28,894 nt of DNA from Eubacteriales Family XIII. Incertae Sedis bacterium (GTDB taxonomy: Bacteria; Bacillota; Clostridia; Peptostreptococcales; Anaerovoracaceae): NCBI GenBank assembly GCA_031272745.1, contig JAISTF010000088.1, positions 1-28,894 of the forward strand, written 5' to 3'. Below are positions 8,243 to 14,925 of the stretch, in pieces (the first letter of the stretch is position 1; each line of letters begins with the position of its first letter). The position numbers were made by a program, and so were the translations under genes. The notes beneath the pieces are model-generated. The model saw nothing but the letters and a program-made list of their open reading frames with translations, was not told the DNA's origin and ran no database searches.

Positions 8243-9142
8243 TTATTGTACACCATCCAGACGGGCTTTTTCGCGCAGCACGAGGATGCCGGAAACGATG
8301 ACGACGGCGCCGCCGAGCAGCTGGAGCGGCAGGACGCGCTCGCCGAGGCAAAGCCAGCCGAAAAACGTCGTCGACACGGGAAGCATGGTCGAAAACATCG
8401 CGCACGGCGTCGGGCCGAGCTTGCCGACCGCGTTCACGTAGATCAAAAACCCGATGCTCTCGCAAACGACGCCGACGTAGACCAGGCCCCATAGCACGGG
8501 GGGCTGCGCGAGCGCGGCGGCGGCCGGCAGGTCGTGGAGCAGGAACGGCAGCGCAATCAGCGCCGTGCAAATCGTCTGATAGAGCGTCAGGTCAAACGGG
8601 CGGTAGGCTTTGGCGAGACGCTGCGTGAGGAAATTGTACGCGTTCCAGCAAAACACCGCGCCGAAAATCAGCACGTAGCCGATGCCCGCGCCGCCGCGGA
8701 AGTCGGACAGGCCGCCGCCGATGACGAGCGCGACGCCGACGATGGACGCCGCGATGCCGAGCCAGAGGAGCGCGCCGGTGCGCCGGTGGTAGAGGACTTT
8801 TTCGAGCACGATCGAGACGGCCGGCACGAAGGCGAGGACGATGCTGATGACGGAGACGGGCAGGTAGGCCATCGCGCCGTATTCGCACGCATAGTACAGC
8901 AGTTCGCCCGTGACGGAGCAAATGATGAGGAGCGGCAGGTGCCTTTTGGAAAACGGGAAGCGGCGGTCCCGCGCGAGCTTGATGCTGAGCAGCACCGCGC
9001 AGCCAAGCAGGTATTTGATGCAGACGAGCGGGAGCGGGGAGACGACCGTGAGCGCGGACTTCGCCGCGATGTACTCAAAGCCCCACGCGACCACAAGCAG
9101 TCCCATCGACACATAGGCGAATTTTTTGGAACCGAGATTCAT
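8243..9142 (-). CDS. EamA/DMT-family membrane transporter
   Basis: The 299-residue integral membrane protein has about ten hydrophobic helices in two repeats of five, the drug/metabolite transporter (EamA) fold. The first begins VSMGLLVVAWGFEYIAAKSAL and the second VLIFGAVFCWNAYNFLTQR. These proteins export or exchange amino acids, nucleotides or other small metabolites; the substrate here cannot be named. The chosen ATG at 9142 has no clear ribosome-binding site and lies 19 bp after the cysS stop, so it probably depends on cysS translation or a start slightly different from mine. A DMT gene between cysS and mrnC is not part of the classical cluster and looks like a local insertion. Confidence 0.85.
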   Translation of the reverse strand: MNLGSKKFAYVSMGLLVVAWGFEYIAAKSALTVVSPLPLVCIKYLLGCAVLLSIKLARDRRFPFSKRHLPLLIICSVTGELLYYACEYGAMAYLPVSVISIVLAFVPAVSIVLEKVLYHRRTGALLWLGIAASIVGVALVIGGGLSDFRGGAGIGYVLIFGAVFCWNAYNFLTQRLAKAYRPFDLTLYQTICTALIALPFLLHDLPAAAALAQPPVLWGLVYVGVVCESIGFLIYVNAVGKLGPTPCAMFSTMLPVSTTFFGWLCLGERVLPLQLLGGAVVIVSGILVLREKARLDGVQ

Positions 9143-9161
9143 GGGTGCGAAGCGGCTGTTT

Positions 9162-10586
9162 TCAGCGGCCCTCCCGAATGATCTGCACGCCCTGGGGCGT
9201 GTCCTTGAGCACAATGCCCTTCGCCTTCAGCCTGTCGCGGATCTCGTCCGCGCGCGCCCAGTCCTTCTCCGCGCGCGCCTTTCCGCGCGCCTCGATCAGC
9301 GCGAGCACCTCGGGGTCCTCGCCCTCCTCGCCGCCGCCCGCCGCGGGCGTCTCCAGAAGCCCCAGCACATTCGCGAGTTCGAGCAGCAGCGCGAGCGCGC
9401 CCTGCGCGTACGCTTTCGACGCACCGCCCGCCGCCGCGATCTGCGTGTTCACGTCCGCGATGAGCTCGAAGATTGCGGCGATGGCGTCCGCCGTGTTGAG
9501 ATCGTCGTCCATCGCGGCGATGAATTTGTCCTTGTATTTCAGAAGCGCGTCGAGCGATGCCCGTTCCGCATCCGTCAGCGCCTCCGTGTCCGACTTCGCA
9601 GCGATGTGCGAGAGCGTGTCCCGCGCCGTGCGCATGCGGCCGAGCGCCGCCTTCGACTGCTCCATCAGATCCTTGCTGAAGTCGATCGGCCCGCGATAAT
9701 GCCCCGCGAGCAGGAAGAAGCGGACGGTCTCTCCGTCGTAATCCTTCAGGATGTCGCGCACCGTGAAGAAATTGCCCTTGGACTTCGCCATCTTCTCCTT
9801 GTCGATCGTGATGTAGCCGTTGTGCATCCACGCGTTGGAAAACGTCACGCCGTTCGCGGCCTCGGACTGCGCGATCTCGTTTTCGTGGTGCGGGAAGATC
9901 AGGTCCTGCCCGCCCGCGTGGATGTCGATCGTGTCGCCGAGGTAGCGCTTGCTCATCGCGGAGCATTCGATGTGCCAGCCCGGCCGCCCCTTGCCCCACG
10001 GGCTGTCCCATGAAAGGTCCTCGCCTTCTTTCGCCGCTTTCCAGAGCGCAAAATCCAGCGGGCTCTGCTTGCGCTCGTCCACGTCGATGCGCGCGCCGGC
10101 CCGCAGCTCGCCCACATCCTGGCCCGAGAGCGCCCCGTAGCGCGGCCAGCTCTCTGTGTCAAAATACACATTTCCGTCAACCACATAGGCGTGGCCCTTG
10201 TCCACGAGCGCCTTCACGAAGTCGATGATGGCGTCCATGTTTTCCGTCACGCGCGGATGGTGCGTCGCCTTGCGCACGCCGAGCGCGCGGGCGTCCTCAA
10301 AATACGCGGCGATGTATTTGTCTCCGATCTCGCGCGAAGACACGCCTTCCTCCGCGGCGCGCGCGAGGATTTTGTCGTCGACGTCCGTGAAGTTCTGTAC
10401 GAAATTCACCTTCCTGCCGCGATACTCGAGATAGCGGCGGAGCGTGTCAAACACGACGAACGGCCGCGCGTTGCCGATATGAAAATAATTGTAGACCGTC
10501 GGCCCGCAGACATACATGAGCACTTCATCGTCGTGAATCGGCCTCAGCTCTTCCTTGCGGCGCGTGATCGTATTGTAAATCTTCAT
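9162..10586 (-). CDS. cysS: Cysteinyl-tRNA synthetase
   Basis: The 474-residue class I synthetase charges tRNA-Cys. The HIGH motif is present as HIGN at residues 36-39. The zinc site is formed by C27 in YVCGPT, the Cys of WHIECSAM, and the His/Glu of FPHHENEIAQSE. The KMSKS loop reads KMAKSKGN. A C-terminal DALR-type anticodon domain follows. The ATG has GAGGAA about five bases upstream. The upstream gap of 92 bp holds a terminator for the preceding peptidase gene and an extended -10 element, and is too short for a T-box leader. It starts the cysS-eamA-mrnC-rlmB-sigH run. Confidence 0.97.
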   Translation of the reverse strand: MKIYNTITRRKEELRPIHDDEVLMYVCGPTVYNYFHIGNARPFVVFDTLRRYLEYRGRKVNFVQNFTDVDDKILARAAEEGVSSREIGDKYIAAYFEDARALGVRKATHHPRVTENMDAIIDFVKALVDKGHAYVVDGNVYFDTESWPRYGALSGQDVGELRAGARIDVDERKQSPLDFALWKAAKEGEDLSWDSPWGKGRPGWHIECSAMSKRYLGDTIDIHAGGQDLIFPHHENEIAQSEAANGVTFSNAWMHNGYITIDKEKMAKSKGNFFTVRDILKDYDGETVRFFLLAGHYRGPIDFSKDLMEQSKAALGRMRTARDTLSHIAAKSDTEALTDAERASLDALLKYKDKFIAAMDDDLNTADAIAAIFELIADVNTQIAAAGGASKAYAQGALALLLELANVLGLLETPAAGGGEEGEDPEVLALIEARGKARAEKDWARADEIRDRLKAKGIVLKDTPQGVQIIREGR

Positions 10587-10613
10587 AGGTTCCTCTATTG
10601 CTCCTTCTCACAC

Positions 10614-10639
10614 AAAACGGCGGGCGCCGTGCCCGCCGT
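10614..10639 (-). terminator. Rho-independent terminator after the M23 peptidase gene
   Basis: On the minus strand a perfect 9-bp stem ACGGCGGGC/GCCCGCCGT with a 5-base loop (10617-10639) is followed by a run of T (complement of AAAA, 10614-10617). It lies 40 bases past the peptidase stop and 28 bases before cysS, so cysS needs either read-through or its own promoter. Confidence 0.7.
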
Positions 10640-10642
10640 CAT

Positions 10643-10651
10643 AGTATACCA
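10643..10651 (-). promoter_or_regulatory. Extended -10 element, possible cysS promoter
   Basis: The minus strand reads TGGTATACT, the same extended -10 as before carD. No -35 hexamer is recognisable in the GC-rich DNA upstream. The predicted start would fall inside the first arm of the terminator hairpin at 10614-10639, so a transcript from here would not form the full hairpin and could escape termination. Confidence 0.4.
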
Positions 10652-10678
10652 TAGTCGCCGCCCGCGTCCGCCGGCGCG

Positions 10679-12373
10679 TCAGTTCGAGGACAGCCAGCTC
10701 ATCGGCTCTTCCACCGCGCCGTTCACGCGCACTTCGAAGTGCAGATGGTAGGCGGTCGCGCGCCCCGTGATGCCGACGGTCGCAATCTGCTGGCCGCGCG
10801 CCACCTGGTCGCCCTGGCTCACGTTGATCGTGTCGCAGTGCGCGTACCACGTCTCCAAACCGCCGCCGTGGTCGATCTTGATGAAATTGCCGTAAGCGCC
10901 GTACGGCATCCCGACAAAGGTCACGGTGCCGGCCTCGGCCGCGTAAATCGGCGTGCCCTGCGGCGCGCACATATCCGCGCCCGTATGCCCTTCCTGCACG
11001 CTGCGCGTCAGCGTCCAGCTCGCCAGCGGCCGCCCGAGCGGACCGTCGCCGCCGCCCGCGAACATGCGCGGCTTCGTCCCCACGAGGATGACCTCGTCGA
11101 CCGGCTCGCTCAGCACTTCCGAGGAAATCTCCTCGAAGGTGACGATCTCCCCGTTCACGCGCGTCACGTTGCGCGTGACCTGCCGCTGGCCGGGGATGCC
11201 CGCTGTCTTCGTCTCGCGCTCGCCGAGCTCCAGATCCGAGGATTTTTCCTCCACGCTCCCGAAGGCGATCGGCTCGACGGCCGTCTCCACGCCCGAGGTT
11301 TCATAATGCACGAGCGGCGCCGTCTCCGTGAACCGGATCAGGTCGCCTTCCTTCAGCGCCGCCGGATCGATCTCGGGGTTCACCGCGACGATCTCCTCCT
11401 GCGGCACGCCGAGGAGCAGCGACACGGATTCCAGCGTGTCGCCCTTGCCGACCGCGTAGACCTTTTGCTCCGTGTTGCCCGTCAAAATGCGCTCCTTCGC
11501 GCTTTCCGGATCGTCAAGCTCCGGCACGTCCGACAGCTCGCTCGTCTTGCTTTCGATGGCGATTTCCTCTTTGAACGCGCCCTCCCCCTCGAGCGTCGCC
11601 CCCGTCGTCTCAAACGTCTCGACGATGCCGTTGAGCGCGTCGGTCGCTTCCGACAGGGACCCGAACGTCGCGACTTCCTCGCCTTCGACGTTCAGCGCGT
11701 AGATATTTGTCTTCACGACGTTTTCCTCAAGCAGCGTCTCCGCGAGCTTGTCCTCGTTCACCGCCGCCTCCGCGATCTTCTCCGCGTCGCCCGGCACGAA
11801 CTTCGGCGCCAGCGAAATGTCCGCGTCCTGGATGATCAATTCCGTATTGCCGTTTTCCTTGGAAATTTTCTCTTTCGCGCTCTGCACGATCGTCGCGTAC
11901 TCCGCTTCGTCGTTGACGTAGCCGATGACCTGCCCGTTGACCGTGACCGCCATCATCTCCGCGCCCGTCACCGTCACGGACAGGAAGACCACGGCCGCCA
12001 CGAGCCCCGCCGCAAGCGAAATCCCCGCGTGCAGATGGTGCTTCACCGAAACGCTGCGCGCCTCGCGCCACGCCTCGCGGAAGCCCTCCCCGCGATACAG
12101 CGCCATGAGGAAGATCCGCAGACCTTCCATGCCGATCATTTCCGCAATGGGGTGTTTTTCAGAAGCAGCGTCCGTCGCCTGCTCATATCTGCTCGTCGCG
12201 TCGGAATGCGCCGGAAGGAGGATCCGCTGCTCGCTATGCGCAGAGCGGCCGGCATTTCGCACGATTGCGGACAAAATATGACCTGCAGACTGCAACAGCG
12301 TTTTCGCCGTATACAAGACGACGGACACCGCTGGTTTTATTCGTTTTATAAGCAATAACTCATGTTTCTGCAT
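10679..12373 (-). CDS. M23 (LytM-type) cell-wall peptidase with LysM and G5 domains
   Basis: The 564-residue envelope protein is expected to cut peptidoglycan cross-bridges or stem peptides. A 115-residue Arg/Lys-rich N-terminal part is followed by one membrane anchor at about 116-137, a linker and repeat-like region with NGQVIGYV and EGEEVATF at 140-300, a LysM peptidoglycan-binding domain at about 304-348 (GKGDTLESVSLLLG), a G5 domain at about 357-433, and a C-terminal M23 domain at 463-555. The zinc ligands are intact: H463 and D467 in HTGAD, H545 in HLHFE; H512 and H543 complete the active site. The ATG at 12373 has AAAGG about ten bases upstream; an in-frame GTG at 12397 is an alternative. 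It has its own promoter and its own terminator, so it is a single-gene unit inserted between the nudix and cysS genes. Confidence 0.92.
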   Translation of the reverse strand: MQKHELLLIKRIKPAVSVVLYTAKTLLQSAGHILSAIVRNAGRSAHSEQRILLPAHSDATSRYEQATDAASEKHPIAEMIGMEGLRIFLMALYRGEGFREAWREARSVSVKHHLHAGISLAAGLVAAVVFLSVTVTGAEMMAVTVNGQVIGYVNDEAEYATIVQSAKEKISKENGNTELIIQDADISLAPKFVPGDAEKIAEAAVNEDKLAETLLEENVVKTNIYALNVEGEEVATFGSLSEATDALNGIVETFETTGATLEGEGAFKEEIAIESKTSELSDVPELDDPESAKERILTGNTEQKVYAVGKGDTLESVSLLLGVPQEEIVAVNPEIDPAALKEGDLIRFTETAPLVHYETSGVETAVEPIAFGSVEEKSSDLELGERETKTAGIPGQRQVTRNVTRVNGEIVTFEEISSEVLSEPVDEVILVGTKPRMFAGGGDGPLGRPLASWTLTRSVQEGHTGADMCAPQGTPIYAAEAGTVTFVGMPYGAYGNFIKIDHGGGLETWYAHCDTINVSQGDQVARGQQIATVGITGRATAYHLHFEVRVNGAVEEPMSWLSSN

Positions 12374-12673
12374 CAGCCCAACACCTTTGCTTCTCACCTT
12401 TACACAATCCGGTCGCGCCCTTCCGCGGCCGCCCCCGGGGTTTCGGGTCCTCCCGCCCTATGCGAAACCCTTCTACCCTTTCTATATACCCAATATTACA
12501 GAGGAATTACGGAAAGGTCAATGATTTATGTAAGATTTCACACAGATTTCAAAGTGTGAAAACCCGCATTATTGTTGAAATTTCAATAACAAACGGCGTA
12601 ATTGCCGCGCTTTCGTGAAATTGTATACAATCGCGTTTTTCGCGCTTTTTTTGTGATTTATCAAAAACTTTTC
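12374..12673. other. 300-bp regulatory gap upstream of the M23 peptidase gene
   Basis: I see no gene here. The part nearest the peptidase gene is GC-rich and would form the 5' leader. It contains a hairpin with a perfect 8-bp stem, GGGTTTCG at 12438-12445 and CGAAACCC at 12463-12470. The upstream half is unusually AT-rich for this genome. It holds three dyads: TTTCACAC/GTGTGAAA (12536-12561, 10-base loop), TTGAAATTTCAA (a perfect palindrome within about 12570-12595), and ATTGTATACAAT (12620-12631, perfect). The last resembles GntR-family operators. A promoter for the peptidase gene lies between the two halves. Confidence 0.6.
12493..12521 (-). promoter_or_regulatory. Probable promoter of the M23 peptidase gene
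   Basis: On the minus strand TTGACC (12516-12521) and TAATAT (12493-12498) are 17 bases apart. The -35 matches consensus at five of six positions. The leader would be about 113 bases and include the 8-bp hairpin at 12438-12470. Confidence 0.6.
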
Positions 12674-13123
12674 CTATTTGCGGATGCGGTAACTGTCCCG
12701 GCAGCCGTCCGCTTCCAGTTCATCCCAGAGTTCGTCGCGCAAAAAATCCGGGTACAGGCGGTCGATTGCGGCGATTTCCGCGCGCGAGAAGAAGCCGATG
12801 CCGTCGAGCACCTGGGCGTCCCCGAGCTCCGGGTCCTCGCCGAGCTCCGGCTTGCCGCCGATCGCGCGCCCGAGGAAAAAGTTCACAAAGCGCTGGCCGC
12901 GCTCCGCCGACGCCTCCTCCACATGCCACAGCAGGCGCTCGATGTGGATGATGATGCCGGTCTCTTCCATGACCTCGCGGATCGCCGCGTCCTGCGACGT
13001 CTCGCCTTCGTCGATGGCCCCGCCGGGCAGCATCCAAATCTCGCCGGTATCGTGCTTCTGCCGCACGAGCAGGATTTTTCCGCTTTCATCGGGCAACACG
13101 ACCCGCACACCGCCCTGCCACAT
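12674..13123 (-). CDS. NUDIX hydrolase
   Basis: The 149-residue protein hydrolyses a nucleoside-diphosphate-linked substrate, which cannot be identified. The Nudix box is perfect: GAIDEGE, then a seven-residue spacer, then REVMEETGI, so the metal-binding Glu residues are intact. The N-terminal VRVVLPDESGKILLVRQ strand is typical. The ATG at 13123 lies two bases after the proS stop and AAAGGA is eight bases upstream; a TTG two codons earlier overlaps proS. It is the last gene of the carD operon. It could be a housekeeping sanitiser of oxidised nucleotides, but that is only a guess. Confidence 0.88.
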   Translation of the reverse strand: MWQGGVRVVLPDESGKILLVRQKHDTGEIWMLPGGAIDEGETSQDAAIREVMEETGIIIHIERLLWHVEEASAERGQRFVNFFLGRAIGGKPELGEDPELGDAQVLDGIGFFSRAEIAAIDRLYPDFLRDELWDELEADGCRDSYRIRK

Positions 13124-13125
13124 GA

Positions 13126-14925
13126 TCAAATTCCTTTCACTGCTTCCGTTACGAGGCGCACCGCCTCCGCCGGCGACACCTCCGCCGCCTGCTTCTCCGC
13201 GCGCGGCTTGTACTCCACGATCCCCTCGGCGGCCTTCTTCCCCACCGTGATGCGGAGCGGAATGCCGAGCATATCCGCGTCCTTGAATTTCACGCCCGGC
13301 CGCTCCTCGCGGTCGTCCAAAAGCGCTTCCACGCCCGCCGCCAAAAGGTCTTCGTAAATCCCCTCCGCGATCGCCGCGACCTCCGCGTCTCCGTTTTTCA
13401 CGGGGCAGACGATCGCGTGGAACGGCGCGACGGAAAGCGGCCAGATGATGCCGTCGTCGTCGTGGTGCTGCTCAACGACCGCGGCCATCGTGCGCGTAAC
13501 GCCGATGCCGTAGCAGCCCATCCAGATCGGATGCTCCTGCTGGTTGTCGTCGCGGTAAAACGCGCCCAACGCGTCCGAATACTTCGTGCCGAGCTGAAAG
13601 ATCTGCCCGACCTCGATGCCGCGCGCGATCGCGAGCGGCGCGCCGCACTGCGGGCAGGGGTCGCCGGCGCCCACGAGTTTCAAATCGGCGACCGTGTCCG
13701 CCGTCCAGTCGCGCCCGTACAGGACGTTTTTCGCGTGATAGCCCTCCTTGCACGCGCCCGCCACGAGGCCGCCGAGCCCCGGCACCTCGCTGTCGGCCAC
13801 GATGCGGCAGTCGTGCAGGCCGACGGGGCCCGTGAACCCCGCGACGCTGCCCGTGGCCGCGCCCATCCGCGCCTCGTCCGCAAACTCGATCAAATGCTCG
13901 GCCACACCGCCGAGCGCCGCGCGCAGCTTCACCATGTTCAGCGCGCGATCCCCGCGCACGAACGCCGCCACATACTCCTTCACGGCATACCCCGCCGTAG
14001 GGGTCGCCGCCCTCGGCGTCCCGCCGTCCGTAGGGGCGGGGCTTGCCCCGCCCGCCCCCAAATCCTCGTACACCACAAACAACAACGCCTTCAGCGTCCG
14101 CTCCTGCGGCACCCCGAGGAAGTCCGCGACCGCCTCGATCGTCTTCGTACCCGGCGTGGAGACCTCTTCCATCGGCGGCACGTCCGCCGCACCGTCCGCC
14201 GCCGGCGCGTCTACGCCCGCCGCCTGGTCCGTCGTCGCCGCGTACCCGCACGCGCAGTGCACGATGTCGCTCTCGCCGTAGTCGCAGAGCGCCTGGAACT
14301 CCTCGCTGCCCGACCCGCCGATCGCGCCGTTGTCCGCCGCGACGGGCCGGAAATCCAACCCGCACCGCGTGAAAATCTTCGTATACGCCTCACGCATTTT
14401 GGCGTAACTCTCGTCGAGCCCGGCCGGATCCGCGTCAAACGAATACCCGTCCTTCATGATGAATTCGCGGCTGCGCATGAGCCCGTAGCGCGGGCGCGCC
14501 TCGTCGCGGTATTTCAGTTGGATCTGATAGAGGTTGCGCGGAAGCTGCCGGTACGAGCTGATTTCGTTGCGCACGATGTCCGTGAACACTTCCTCGGCCG
14601 TCGGCCCCAGCGCGAACTCACGCCCGTGCCGGTCCTTCAGCCGCCACAGCTCCGGCCCGTAGACCTGCCAGCGCCCCGACTCATGCCACAGCTCCGCCGG
14701 CTGCACGGGCGACGTGATGATCTCCTGCGCGCCCGCCGCGTCCATCTCCTCGCGCACGATCTGCTCGATCTTGCGCACCGTCCGCCACCCGAACGTCATG
14801 AAATTGTACACGCCCGCGACGGACTTGCGGATCATGCCCGCGCGCAGCAGCCATACATGGCTCGGAATCTCCGCGTCGCTCGGCGCCTCGCGGAGCGTCG
14901 TGAAATGCATTTTCGACAGCCTCAT
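13126..14925 (-). CDS. proS: Prolyl-tRNA synthetase, bacterial type with editing domain
   Basis: The 599-residue class II synthetase charges tRNA-Pro and hydrolyses mischarged Ala-tRNA-Pro. It has the catalytic-core segments FALGPTAEEVF (105-115) and RDEARPRYGLMRSREFIMKD (140-159), an inserted YbaK-like editing (INS) domain from about 225 to 410, motif 3 (GCYGIGVTRTM) and a C-terminal anticodon-binding domain. Residues about 289-316 form a Gly/Ala/Pro/Thr-rich loop between two strands of the INS domain (LLFVVYED and YVAAFVRGD), which normally join directly. That loop is encoded by two short palindromic elements (see repeats). The ATG overlaps the ispDF stop as ATGA. The stop is two bases before the nudix gene. 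Confidence 0.95.
   Translation of the reverse strand: MRLSKMHFTTLREAPSDAEIPSHVWLLRAGMIRKSVAGVYNFMTFGWRTVRKIEQIVREEMDAAGAQEIITSPVQPAELWHESGRWQVYGPELWRLKDRHGREFALGPTAEEVFTDIVRNEISSYRQLPRNLYQIQLKYRDEARPRYGLMRSREFIMKDGYSFDADPAGLDESYAKMREAYTKIFTRCGLDFRPVAADNGAIGGSGSEEFQALCDYGESDIVHCACGYAATTDQAAGVDAPAADGAADVPPMEEVSTPGTKTIEAVADFLGVPQERTLKALLFVVYEDLGAGGASPAPTDGGTPRAATPTAGYAVKEYVAAFVRGDRALNMVKLRAALGGVAEHLIEFADEARMGAATGSVAGFTGPVGLHDCRIVADSEVPGLGGLVAGACKEGYHAKNVLYGRDWTADTVADLKLVGAGDPCPQCGAPLAIARGIEVGQIFQLGTKYSDALGAFYRDDNQQEHPIWMGCYGIGVTRTMAAVVEQHHDDDGIIWPLSVAPFHAIVCPVKNGDAEVAAIAEGIYEDLLAAGVEALLDDREERPGVKFKDADMLGIPLRITVGKKAAEGIVEYKPRAEKQAAEVSPAEAVRLVTEAVKGI
13995..14025. repeat. In-frame palindromic element, copy A (in proS)
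   Basis: It has the constant left end CCGTAGGGG (13995-14003) and right end CCCGCC (14020-14025). The core between them forms CGCCG/CGGCG around CCCT. It lies 33 bp (11 codons) from copy B and keeps the proS frame open. Confidence 0.55.
14028..14056. repeat. In-frame palindromic element, copy B (in proS)
   Basis: CCGTAGGGG (14028-14036) and CCCGCC (14051-14056) flank a strong hairpin. GGGCGGGGC and GCCCCGCCC (14034-14042 and 14045-14053) pair perfectly around TT. It encodes part of the extra loop of the ProRS editing domain. Confidence 0.7.

Noticed and set aside
10587..10678. T-box leader for cysS
   Set aside because: The gap is only 92 bp, is largely a terminator hairpin, and lacks the T-box consensus and specifier stem. 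No room exists before proS either.
12424..12500. Possible c-di-AMP (ydaO-type) riboswitch in the leader of the M23/LysM/G5 gene
   Set aside because: Such genes are frequent ydaO targets and a GGGAGGACCCG piece is suggestive, but the conserved GACAGCTAAC-like end and the full set of stems are not visible. Only a simple 8-bp hairpin can be supported; an Rfam covariance search would settle it.
12620..12631. Plus-strand promoter at ATTGTATACAAT driving a gene across the nudix region
   Set aside because: The plus-strand frame there is a shadow of the nudix/proS genes; the palindrome is better read as an operator-like dyad.
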